A stretch of 64,000 nt of DNA. Origin: Bacteroidetes bacterium UBA1935 (GTDB lineage Bacteria > Bacteroidota > Bacteroidia > Chitinophagales > Chitinophagaceae). Position 1 is the stretch's first letter. The number at the start of each line of letters is the position of its first letter. A program made the position numbers and the translations under genes. The stretch is from assembly GCA_002337045.1 (NCBI GenBank), contig DDFF01000006.1, forward strand, positions 434,001 through 498,000. Direction: 5' to 3'. A model generated the notes under the pieces. It was not told the DNA's origin, did no database searches, and saw only the letters and a program-made list of their open reading frames with translations. This document shows positions 16,383 through 25,100 of this stretch, piece after piece.

Positions 16383-16408
16383 CAAATGTAAGGAGTGTAT
16401 TACATTTA
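16383..16408. promoter_or_regulatory. Divergent promoter palindrome between tsaB and ridA
   Basis: An 8-bp inverted repeat AAATGTAA (16384-16391) / TTACATTT (16400-16407) with an 8-base spacer. The minus strand reads TACATTTG, a perfect -7 element for tsaB, and the plus strand reads TACATTTA, a near-match for ridA. The arms may simply be the two -7 boxes back to back. Confidence 0.5.
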
Positions 16409-16412
16409 CAGC

Positions 16413-16793
16413 ATGGAAAAGAAAATCATTCGTACAGATAATGCACCTGCCCCTATCGGGCCATACAATCAGGCGGTTCAGTTCGGCAATATGCTTTTCG
16501 TATCGGGCCAGATAGCCATAGACTCTAAAACGGGCGAGCTGTACACAGGCGATATACAGACAGAAACCAAACTGGTAATGGAAAACCTGAAAGCCATCCT
16601 TACAGAGGCGGGTATGGATTTCAGCAATGTGCTGAAAAGCACCATCTTCCTGATGGATATGGGCCAGTTTGCACAGGTAAACGAAGTATACGGTAGCTAT
16701 TTTACAGAAAACCCGCCTGCGCGCGAAACAGTACAAGTTGCAGGCTTGCCAAAAGGTGTGAAGGTAGAGATAAGTGTTGTGGCAGCTAAGTAA
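16413..16793 (+). CDS. ridA: RidA family enamine/imine deaminase
   Basis: 126 residues from the ATG at 16413 (MEKKIIRTDNAPAPIGPYNQ). The upstream in-frame GTG at 16395 would add a non-conserved MYYIYS and overlap the promoter. Rid signature residues are present: the PARETVQV arginine and the VEISVVA glutamate of the active-site cleft. RidA hydrolyses reactive 2-aminoacrylate and related enamines released by PLP enzymes, acting as a cytosolic trimer. It is monocistronic, ending at the terminator at 16813-16849. Confidence 0.93.
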   Translation: MEKKIIRTDNAPAPIGPYNQAVQFGNMLFVSGQIAIDSKTGELYTGDIQTETKLVMENLKAILTEAGMDFSNVLKSTIFLMDMGQFAQVNEVYGSYFTENPPARETVQVAGLPKGVKVEISVVAAK

Positions 16794-16812
16794 TCAATCA
16801 CAATATTCTAAT

Positions 16813-16849
16813 AAAGAAAACGCCCAGCAATCTGCGGGGCGTTTTCTTT
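16813..16849. terminator. Bidirectional Rho-independent terminator
   Basis: A 13-bp stem (AAAGAAAACGCCC / GGGCGTTTTCTTT) with an 11-base loop. It separates the convergent ridA and DUF1569-like genes; its last base overlaps the stop codon region of the latter. Confidence 0.88.
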
Positions 16850-17304
16850 TATATCAGTCCGAATTGTTTGAAATGGTGTGTAAAATGCTTTCCGTGGAAG
16901 ATGATCCACTCATCATGCTTTAGTGCGCCCAACCTAGGCTGTATGTGTGTAGCACTTGGGTTGGCAGCATAGTAGCTTGCAAAATGTTGCAGCTCTGTCT
17001 GCAGTTCACTGATGGCATCTTGCAGACTTGCATTTACATATGGTGGCAGTCCTTCGCCTATCAGCGGGCTTTTTACACCTTGCTTTATCTGCATGTCTGT
17101 ATAGATGAGCGCCTGCTTTGCTGCAGCAGCTTCTTCCGGTGTGCTGCGTTGTTCTATATTCATTTTTCCGCTCGATGCACGTATGGTCATCGTCAGGTGC
17201 TCAACCATATGCTGCGATGTCATGCTGCCAAACTGTGGTGCAGTATCTTCACTCAGTTTATTCAGCGTAGCAATTGTTTCATCTATGTTATCTATACGTA
17301 CCAT
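16849..17304 (-). CDS. DinB-like / DUF1569 family protein
   Basis: 151 residues from the ATG at 17304 (MVRIDNIDETIATLNKLSED). A frame extension to 17370 would overlap glnS by 28 bases and is less likely. The protein is predicted as a four-helix bundle. Conserved histidines occur in SQHMVEHLTM (about 30-40) and HGKHFTHHFKQFGL at the C-terminus, which is the DinB/DUF1569 metal-triad pattern. DinB-superfamily members include mycothiol/bacillithiol transferases, but the substrate of this subgroup is unknown. It follows glnS by 38 bases and probably shares its transcript. Confidence 0.72.
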   Translation of the reverse strand: MVRIDNIDETIATLNKLSEDTAPQFGSMTSQHMVEHLTMTIRASSGKMNIEQRSTPEEAAAAKQALIYTDMQIKQGVKSPLIGEGLPPYVNASLQDAISELQTELQHFASYYAANPSATHIQPRLGALKHDEWIIFHGKHFTHHFKQFGLI

Positions 17305-17342
17305 GATTCTATTTTTATAAGTCCCATTTATGGGATAAGGGG

Positions 17343-19019
17343 TTATCCTTTCTTTGCTTCTTTCGCCCATGTATCTTTCAATCCCACTGTGCGGTTGAAT
17401 ATCAGTTTATCAGGCGTACTTTCTTTGTCTACACAGAAATAGCCTTTGCGCAAAAACTGGAAGTGCTCGCCTTCCTTCACATTGGCCAGTGCAGGTTCTA
17501 TGTACACATTGGGCAGCACATCCAAAGAGTTTTCGTTGATGTAATCTTTAAAATCACCTTCTTCGCTCGATGGGTCTTCTACTTTAAACAAGCGGTCGTA
17601 CAGGCGCACCTCTGCTGTTTTTGCAGTAGCTACATTCACCCAATGGATGGTACCTTTTACGTGTATGCCACTTGTGTCGCTGCCGCTTTTACTTTCAGGT
17701 ATGTACGTACAATGTATCTCTGTTACATTGCCTGCATCATCTTTCTTAAAGCCTTCGCATTTTACAATGTATGCACCTTTCAGTCGCACCATCAAACCCG
17801 GGCCCAGACGGAAGAATTTCTTCGGTGGTTCTTCCATAAAATCTTCGCGCTCTATCCACACCTCGCGGCTGAAAGGCATTTTGCGTGTGCCACCGTTCGG
17901 GTCTTCAGGATTATTTTCTGCATCCAGTTCTTCTGTCTGTCCTTCGGGATAGTTGGTAATAACCAGCTTCACAGGATCCAGCACAGCCATCACACGGTTA
18001 GATGTCTTATTCAGTTGTTCGCGTACATGAAATTCCAGCACGCTGATGTCTACAATATTTTCACGTTTTGCAATGCCTATCGTATCGCAGAAGTTGACGA
18101 TAGACTGTGCAGGGTACCCACGACGGCGCATACCGCTGATGGTAGGCATACGCGGGTCGTCCCAGCCTGTTACGTGGTTTTCATTTACCAGTTGCAGCAG
18201 TTTGCGTTTGCTCATTACCGTGTAGGTAAGGTTGCGGCGTGCAAACTCGTACTGATGAGAAGGGAAGATGCCCAGCTTCTCTATAAACCAATCGTACAGC
18301 GGACGGTGGTGTATGAACTCAAGTGTACAAATACTGTGTGTAATGTTCTCTATACTATCACTCTGCCCGTGTGCAAAATCGTACATCGGGTACAGGCACC
18401 ACTTGTCGCCCGTGCGGTGATGGTGTGCATGTTTGATGCGGTACATGATAGGATCGCGCAGCAGCAGGTTAGGATGCGCCATGTCTATTTTGGCACGCAA
18501 TACTTTTTCTCCATCCGCATATTTGCCTGCTTTCATATCGGCAAACAGTTGCAGGTTTTCCTCAACGCTTCTGTCTCTGTACGGACTGTTGATGCCCGGC
18601 TTTACAGTATCTCCTTTTGTAGCAGCTATTTCTTCTGCAGTGCTGTCATCTACATACGCAAAGCCTTTTTCTATCAGGCGTACGGCATAGCCATACAGCG
18701 TATCGAAATAGTCTGATGCATACAGCTCATTGTCCCATGTTTTGCCAATGGCATCGCTCAGCCATTTAATATCGTACTTAATGCTGTCTACGTATTCGGT
18801 ATCCTCTGTTACGGGGTTGGTATCGTCGAAGCGCAGATTGACCTTGCCGTTATATTTCTTTGCCAGCCCGAAGTTGAGGCATATAGACGAAGCATGGCCT
18901 ATATGCAGGTAGCCATTCGGTTCCGGCGGAAAACGCGTATGTATTTCTTTATACTTTCCTTCTGCAAGGTGTTGCTCAATAATCTCTTCTAAAAAATTAA
19001 GGCTTTTTTCTTCGCTCAT
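17343..19019 (-). CDS. glnS: Glutaminyl-tRNA synthetase
   Basis: 558 residues from the ATG at 19019 (MSEEKSLNFLEEIIEQHLAE). The frame runs on upstream to 19121 without conserved sequence. It is a class Ic synthetase: HIGH at 39-42 in PNGYLHIGHASS, the acceptor-binding LRFDDTNP, and VMSKRK (about residue 270) as the KMSKS loop. The C-terminal anticodon-binding beta-barrels include the segment MPFSREVWIERED. GlnRS charges tRNA-Gln directly and is present in many Bacteroidota. The DUF1569-like gene lies downstream in the same orientation. Confidence 0.96.
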   Translation of the reverse strand: MSEEKSLNFLEEIIEQHLAEGKYKEIHTRFPPEPNGYLHIGHASSICLNFGLAKKYNGKVNLRFDDTNPVTEDTEYVDSIKYDIKWLSDAIGKTWDNELYASDYFDTLYGYAVRLIEKGFAYVDDSTAEEIAATKGDTVKPGINSPYRDRSVEENLQLFADMKAGKYADGEKVLRAKIDMAHPNLLLRDPIMYRIKHAHHHRTGDKWCLYPMYDFAHGQSDSIENITHSICTLEFIHHRPLYDWFIEKLGIFPSHQYEFARRNLTYTVMSKRKLLQLVNENHVTGWDDPRMPTISGMRRRGYPAQSIVNFCDTIGIAKRENIVDISVLEFHVREQLNKTSNRVMAVLDPVKLVITNYPEGQTEELDAENNPEDPNGGTRKMPFSREVWIEREDFMEEPPKKFFRLGPGLMVRLKGAYIVKCEGFKKDDAGNVTEIHCTYIPESKSGSDTSGIHVKGTIHWVNVATAKTAEVRLYDRLFKVEDPSSEEGDFKDYINENSLDVLPNVYIEPALANVKEGEHFQFLRKGYFCVDKESTPDKLIFNRTVGLKDTWAKEAKKG

Positions 19020-19026
19020 AAGGCTG

Positions 19027-19034
19027 CAAAGATA
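19027..19034 (-). promoter_or_regulatory. -7 promoter element for glnS (TATCTTTG)
   Basis: On the minus strand the bases read TATCTTTG, 7 bases upstream of the glnS ATG at 19019, matching TAnnTTTG. The very short distance implies a near-leaderless mRNA if it is used. No -33 TTTG is seen. Confidence 0.4.
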
Positions 19035-19192
19035 ATTTAAATACGTGTTGTTAGATTTTGCCTTTATCAATGCATTTTGCTTAGAGAAAAAAGCGTGATA
19101 TATACAAATACTATTATCCATACCTCTTAACCGAAAAAGAACATAGTAAAATCCCCGCCATTTATTACTTTTACCCGCTTTTTAATTGGAAT

Positions 19193-19618
19193 ATGACAGA
19201 TAGTTTGAAGCGTCCGGTACGTGTATTGGTAGCCAAAGTGGGCCTCGACGGCCACGACCGCGGCGCGAAAGTAATAGCAACCGCACTGCGCGATGCAGGT
19301 ATGGAAGTGATATACACAGGCCTGCGCCAAACCCCCGAAATGGTTGTCAATACTGCATTGCAGGAAGACGTAGATGCTATTGGTATCAGCATTCTCAGCG
19401 GTGCGCACAATACCGTTTTCCCGAAAGTACTGGAACTGATGAAGGCAAACGGACTGGGCAATGTATTGCTGACGGGTGGCGGTATCATCCCCGAAGAGGA
19501 TATGCATAGCCTTAATACAATGGGCGTAGGTAAGCTTTTTGCCCCGGGCGCACCCACACACGAAATAGCAGATTATATTACAGGCTGGGTGAAAGAACAC
19601 CGCGCCGAACTTTTCTAA
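19193..19618 (+). CDS. Free-standing cobalamin-binding domain (methylmalonyl-CoA mutase small-domain type)
   Basis: 141 residues. DGHDRG (19-24) is the DxHxxG motif whose His21 is the lower axial ligand of cobalamin; the SxL (ISILSGAH) and GG (LLTGGGIIPEED) motifs of the Rossmann-like B12 fold follow. This corresponds to the C-terminal domain of methylmalonyl-CoA mutase or the small subunit of a split acyl-CoA mutase (isobutyryl-CoA or ethylmalonyl-CoA mutase type). No large mutase subunit is in the window, so its partner must be encoded elsewhere. The crotonase gene 39 bases downstream suggests a shared role in acyl-CoA metabolism. Confidence 0.85.
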   Translation: MTDSLKRPVRVLVAKVGLDGHDRGAKVIATALRDAGMEVIYTGLRQTPEMVVNTALQEDVDAIGISILSGAHNTVFPKVLELMKANGLGNVLLTGGGIIPEEDMHSLNTMGVGKLFAPGAPTHEIADYITGWVKEHRAELF

Positions 19619-19657
19619 TAAACGAAGACAGATTTAAACTTTTCAGCACATTATTTT

Positions 19658-20437
19658 ATGTACCAAACATTATTGACAGACCTGCAAGACGGCACACTGG
19701 TTATTACTATCAACCGTCCGGACAAACTGAACGCTCTGAACAAAGACGTAATTGAAGAACTGGGCAAAGTATTGGACGAGGTATACAGCAACCCTGAAAT
19801 TAAAAGTGCTATACTGACTGGTGCAGGCGAAAAAGCATTTGTTGCAGGTGCAGATATTACAGAGTTTACAAGCCTGGATGCTGCTGGTGGCGAGGCTTTG
19901 GCTAAGAAAGGTCAGGATAATGTTTTCGATAAAATAGAAAACAGCCCTAAGCCTATCGTTGCAGCCGTTAACGGTTTTGCATTGGGTGGTGGTTGCGAGC
20001 TGGCAATGTCTTGCCACTTCCGTCTGGCCAGCGAAAACGCAAAATTCGGCCAACCGGAAGTAAATCTGGGTCTGATACCTGGTTATGGTGGTACACAACG
20101 CCTTACGCAGCTGATAGGCAAAGGCAAATCTATGGAGCTGATGATGACGGCTGATATGATTGGTGCAGACGAGGCAAAAGCACTGGGTTTGGTAAACCAT
20201 GTAACCCCATTGGCAGAGCTTTTGGGCAAAACCAAGGAAATATTACAAAAAATTCATACAAAAGCGCCTGTTGCCGTAGCAAAAGTTATAGCTTGTGTTA
20301 ACGACGCAGCGAAGGGTGAAAAAGACGGATTTGCCAATGAAATCAAGCGTTTCGGCGAATGTTTCAGTACCGAAGACATGAAAGAAGGTACCGGCGCTTT
20401 CATAGAAAAAAGAAAAGCTATTTTTAAAGGAAAATAA
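19658..20437 (+). CDS. Enoyl-CoA hydratase/isomerase (crotonase)
   Basis: 259 residues. Both catalytic glutamates of crotonase are present: Glu114 in GGGCELAM and Glu134 in GQPEVNLGLIPGYGGTQRL. The oxyanion-hole elements AFVAGADI (60-67) and ALGGGCE are intact. It should hydrate trans-2-enoyl-CoA in the cytosol. Its role could be fatty-acid beta-oxidation, branched-chain or phenylacetate degradation; the paa epoxidase genes lie about 10 kb downstream, but the nearest neighbour is the B12-binding domain gene, which it probably shares a transcript with. Confidence 0.92.
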   Translation: MYQTLLTDLQDGTLVITINRPDKLNALNKDVIEELGKVLDEVYSNPEIKSAILTGAGEKAFVAGADITEFTSLDAAGGEALAKKGQDNVFDKIENSPKPIVAAVNGFALGGGCELAMSCHFRLASENAKFGQPEVNLGLIPGYGGTQRLTQLIGKGKSMELMMTADMIGADEAKALGLVNHVTPLAELLGKTKEILQKIHTKAPVAVAKVIACVNDAAKGEKDGFANEIKRFGECFSTEDMKEGTGAFIEKRKAIFKGK

Positions 20438-20470
20438 TTTTATTATCTTCATCGCTAAAACCAGAGTAAA

Positions 20471-21448
20471 ATGCGGAAAAAACTTGTCCGTAGCCTTTTA
20501 GCCTTTTGCGTTAGCGCTGCCGCACTTTCTGTTAATGCACAACCTGCAATACCTAGAGAGTATGTAGAACATCCCGGCTTTTCTATGGGTGTAAACTTCG
20601 GCATGGCTGACCTTTGGGGCGATGTAGGTACGCTTAAAGTATTAGACCATTACAATAACGGTAAGTATTTCAATCACCCGACTTTTATGGGTGGTATGTT
20701 TGGCCGTTTTACCGCGCATCCTATGCTGGCTATGCGTTTGGGCGTTAACTACGGTACGCTCTACGCTACTGATGCATGGAATGAGAAGAAGGCAAAAACT
20801 GCATCTTCTGTAGAGGCCGATGCTTTTCAACGCTACCTGCGCAATCAGGATGTGAAGTCAAATATATGGGAAGGTACTTTCCAGCTTGAATTCTTCCCGT
20901 TCCGCAGCAATTCAGAAACACATTCTGCTACGCGCCGTTGGCAGCCTTACCTTACAGCGGGTGTTGGCGTATTCCACTATAAGCCATTCAGTACTTATAT
21001 TGACAGAACTACAGGCGCGCAGAAATGGGTATATGTAGGAGACCTGCATCTGGAAGGTGAAGGCTTTGAATATGAAAAAGCTACACCAACTTATGCAATG
21101 AAGACTAAATTCTGGCAAATGAACGTGCCGGTAGGTCTGGGTCTGCGTTTCGATATCAATGAAAAAATGTCTTGGGGTATAGAATACCTGTACCGCTTTA
21201 CATTTACAGACAGGTTGGATAATGTAAGTGGCGACTATGTAAGCGATTCTTATCTGGAAAACTACCTGAGCCCCGAAAAAGCTGCAGTTGCTAAAGAAAT
21301 GTATGATAAGTCTTGGGCAATTCAGCCAGGTGCTAAGCAACAATCTTGGACACCACGCGGCAATAAAGAAAACAAAGACAGTTATTCTACTGTATCATTG
21401 ATGTTGATATATAAATTCAACAGTAATAAGATACCTTGGTGGTTCTAG
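20471..21448 (+). CDS. Outer-membrane beta-barrel protein (DUF6089-like)
   Basis: 325 residues. The signal peptide is MRKKLVRSLLAFCVSAAALS then VNAQ. The body starts with a GFSMGVNFGMADLWGDVG strand and alternates hydrophobic/aromatic strands, with PYLTAGVGVFHYKPFSTY, VPVGLGLRFDINEKMSWGIE and a final YSTVSLMLIYKF typical of small outer-membrane barrels. It resembles the DUF6089/PorT-like group of Bacteroidota. No ligand is known. It starts 33 bases after the crotonase and ends at the terminator at 21473-21499. Confidence 0.78.
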   Translation: MRKKLVRSLLAFCVSAAALSVNAQPAIPREYVEHPGFSMGVNFGMADLWGDVGTLKVLDHYNNGKYFNHPTFMGGMFGRFTAHPMLAMRLGVNYGTLYATDAWNEKKAKTASSVEADAFQRYLRNQDVKSNIWEGTFQLEFFPFRSNSETHSATRRWQPYLTAGVGVFHYKPFSTYIDRTTGAQKWVYVGDLHLEGEGFEYEKATPTYAMKTKFWQMNVPVGLGLRFDINEKMSWGIEYLYRFTFTDRLDNVSGDYVSDSYLENYLSPEKAAVAKEMYDKSWAIQPGAKQQSWTPRGNKENKDSYSTVSLMLIYKFNSNKIPWWF

Positions 21449-21472
21449 TATCAAGTTATATACTTAATTTAC

Positions 21473-21499
21473 AGAGCGGTGTGTATTGCATACCGCTCT
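21473..21499 (+). terminator. Rho-independent terminator
   Basis: An 11-bp stem, AGAGCGGTGTG paired with CATACCGCTCT with one G-T wobble, loop TATTG, followed by a run of T. It separates the barrel gene from ruvA. Confidence 0.88.
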
Positions 21500-21534
21500 T
21501 TTTTTAAAATAATTACACCCCCTGAAAGTCAACT

Positions 21535-22113
21535 ATGTACGCTTATATAGAAGGCGATATAGCTTACAAATCCCCCTCGCTGCTGCATATGGCAGTGCAT
21601 GGTATTGGTTATGAAGTGAATATAACCTTACAAACGTATTCCAAAATCCAGTCGTTAGATAAGTGCAGGTTGTTTACGCATCTGCAAGTGCGCGAAGATG
21701 CATGGGTGCTTTATGGCTTTGCAGACGAAACGGAAAGAGCCACATTCAGGATGTTGCTCAGCATCAGCGGTGTTGGTGCTACAACGGCACGTATCATCCT
21801 TTCATCACTCACACCGGCCGAACTGGAGCGCATAATAGCTACAGAAGACAGCAAGAGTCTGGAAAAAGTGAAAGGTATCGGTGCTAAAACAGCTCAGCGC
21901 ATTATTCTGGAGTTGAAGGGCAAACTGCATATTGACAAAAATAGTACTGTAATACAGGCTACTACACACAATACTATAGCCGAAGATGCGTTATTTGCAT
22001 TGATAAACTTAGGTATTAACAAAGCAGTTGCAGAGGCGGCATTGAAAAAGGTAAATAATGCCGGAGAGCAAACAGTGGAAGAATTGATAAAACAGGCACT
22101 GCGAGTGCTATAA
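21535..22113 (+). CDS. ruvA: Holliday junction DNA helicase subunit RuvA
   Basis: 192 residues. Domain I (OB-fold) starts MYAYIEGDIAYKSPSLLHMA; the tandem helix-hairpin-helix domain II shows LSISGVGATTARIIL and VKGIGAKTAQRIILELKGKL; domain III is the C-terminal three-helix bundle (EDALFALINLGINKAVAEAA). RuvA binds Holliday junctions as a tetramer and loads RuvB for branch migration. The neighbour sprA starts 18 bases later; ruvA-sprA linkage is common in Bacteroidota. Confidence 0.96.
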   Translation: MYAYIEGDIAYKSPSLLHMAVHGIGYEVNITLQTYSKIQSLDKCRLFTHLQVREDAWVLYGFADETERATFRMLLSISGVGATTARIILSSLTPAELERIIATEDSKSLEKVKGIGAKTAQRIILELKGKLHIDKNSTVIQATTHNTIAEDALFALINLGINKAVAEAALKKVNNAGEQTVEELIKQALRVL

Positions 22114-22131
22114 ACCTAAAGAAAACGAAGG

Positions 22132-25100
22132 TTGAAGCGGAAGAGCAATTTAGGATACAGATTAATATTTTTCATATCGCTGGCAGTAGCAATAGCGAAC
22201 GCATCCGCGCGTGGGTATGCAATAGATATTGACTATGAAGAGCCCGAGCCTGAAGAAGATACTACAGGCAAGCAAAAATCGGCCAGAGACACCAGCCTTA
22301 AATTTCCGATATATGATAAATCTCCCCAGTTGGGAGACAAAACCCCTTCCAGCATAGATCTGAAGGCGCCGGAAAATGTAAAAGAATCGGTAGACTACAA
22401 TCCCGAAGATAATACCTATCAGTTTAACGATAAGCTGGGCGATAAATATCTGGGTAGCCCCAGATTCATGACTTTTGATGAGTACATGAAGTACCAGGCA
22501 AAAAAAGACGAGGAAGCATACTGGAAGCGAAGGATGGATGCCTTGTCTTTGTTCAATAAAAAACCGCAATTGCCAACCATGTATCGCGAAGGTCTTTTTG
22601 ACCGCATATTTGGTGGTAATACCATCTCGGTTCGCCCGCAGGGTAATGTAGACATTACATTTGGTGGCAACTGGCAGAATATTCAAAACCCTACACTACC
22701 ACAGCGTGCACAGAAGTATGGCATATTCGATTTCGATATGCAGATGAACATCAACCTGTTGGCAACTGTAGGCGATAAACTGAAGCTGAACATCAGCAAC
22801 AATACAAAAGCAACTTTCGATTATCAGAACATACAAAGGCTGGAGTATACAGGTAAAGAAGATGAGATAATAAAGAAAATAGAAGCAGGTAATGTAAGCT
22901 TCCCGCTTCGCAGCACACTTATCAGCGGTGTGCAGTCTTTGTTTGGTTTAAAAGCTCAATTACAATTTGGTAAACTGTGGGTAACGGGTGTTGTATCACA
23001 ACAACGCTCTAAACGCCAGAGTATGACAATACAAGGTGGTGCGCAAACACAACAATTCTCTATCAAAGCAGATGATTATGAAGAGAATAAGCACTTCCTG
23101 TTATCACAGTATTTCTACAACAACTACAACAAGGCCCTTCAAAACTATCCTATCATCAATTCGCAGGTTACTATCAACAAAATAGAAGTTTGGGTTACCA
23201 ACCGTACGGGTGCCGTAGAGGGTGTGCGTACAGTATATGGTTTTATGGATCTTGGCGAAAGCAACCCGTATCAGACATTCCTGTTGCCTGGCCCCAAGCC
23301 TGCACCATACGGACTGCCCGATAACAATACCAACGGACTCTATTCTCAGCTGCAGCAAAACCCTGCCGCGCGTACGCCAAGCGGTGCAAGTACTGCTATC
23401 AAAGCTATTGGCCTGGCGCAGGCAAAAGACTTTACAGATCTCGTAGCACGCAAATTGAATAGTTCAGAATACTCTTTCAACCCGCAGTTGGGTTATATAT
23501 CGTTGAATACAACACTGAACCCGGACGATGTGCTGGCAGTAGCGTTCCGATATACCTACAATGGTAGAGTGTATCAGGTGGGTGAGTTTGCCGAAGATCT
23601 TCCACCACTGCCTAATAATCAGAACAATGTTTCTGACCAGCGCGTGCTATTCCTGAAATTACTGAAAGGTACTTCCAACGCACCAACATTGCCTATCTGG
23701 AATCTGATGATGAAAAACGTGTACGCGCTGGGTGGGTTGGGTGTTTCAAAAGACGAGTTTAAGCTGAATGTACTGTATCAAGACCCTGGTGGTGGCGAAA
23801 AACGCTACATACCTGAAGGCGACAAAGCCGGTACTCCATTGATATCTATCCTGAATCTGGATCGTCTGAACGCTCAGAACGACCCCGTGCCGGATGGTAT
23901 CTTCGACTTTGTAGAGGGTACTACTATCAATACACAACAAGGTAAAATCATATTTCCGGTACTGAAGCCATTTGGCGAGGATATGAAACCTGCAATTGGT
24001 AGCAATTCACAATTGCAACGCAAATACCTGTATACTATTCTATATGATAGTACAAAGACTATCGCGCGCCAGTTTCAGCAAAACAACCGATACATAATCA
24101 AAGGTTCTTACAAGTCATCATCTTCATCAGAAATATTCCTCGGTGGCTTCAATATACCGCAGGGTTCTGTATCTGTAACAGCAGGCGGACAAAAACTTGT
24201 AGAAAATACAGACTATCAGATAGACTATGGTTTGGGTAGGTTGAAGATTTTAAATACAGGTATCCTTAATTCTGGCATACCTATCAACGTGCAGTATGAA
24301 GACAATGCTACATTCGGTTTTCAGCAACAAAATTTCACCGGCTTACGCTTCGATTATTTTGTAAATAACAAGCTGACTATCGGTAGCACTTTCATGCGTT
24401 TGTCTGAAAGGCCTTTTACACAAAAAACTACTTTTGGCGAAGACCCTATCAAGAATACAGTCATAGGTATCGATGCCAATTATCAAGGTGAAGCTCCAGG
24501 GCTGACACGTATGCTTGATAAACTTCCGATATACTCTACCACAGCCCCGTCGCTCATATCTGTAACGGGAGAGGTTGCAGGTTTGCTGCCGGGCCACGCA
24601 AAGCAAATCAACGCTTTGGATCCTGAAGGGAGTGTGTATATAGACGATTTTGAAGGTACACGTGGTTCTTATGATTTGAAGTTTCCTGCCAACTCATGGG
24701 CGCTTGCCAGCACACCTTTCGGCGCAACAGATAAAAGTGGTAAAGTGCTTTTCCCTGAGGCAGAAGATAATGATAAACTGAGCTATGGACGCAACCGTGC
24801 GCGCCTTGCTTGGTATATGATAGAGCCTACATTGGCAGAGCCAAGCACCGGTATACCTGATTGGATAAAAAAAGACCCTAACCAACACTATATAAGATTG
24901 GTGCAACAGCAGGATGTGTTCCCTAACAAAAATACAACAGCATTGCAAGGGGCGCTCTCTACATTAGATCTGGGGTATTACCCCCGCGAACGAGGCCCGT
25001 ATAACTTTGACGCCAGCATGCTGGATCCGGATGGAAGGTTCAAAAATCCGAAAGACAAATGGGGTGGCATTATGCGTGCCATAGATAATAGTGACTTTGA

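Noticed and set aside
17463..18716. 417-codon plus-strand open frame opposite glnS
   Set aside because: It is the antisense of glnS, whose HIGH and MSK motifs are intact; no homology or start context supports it.
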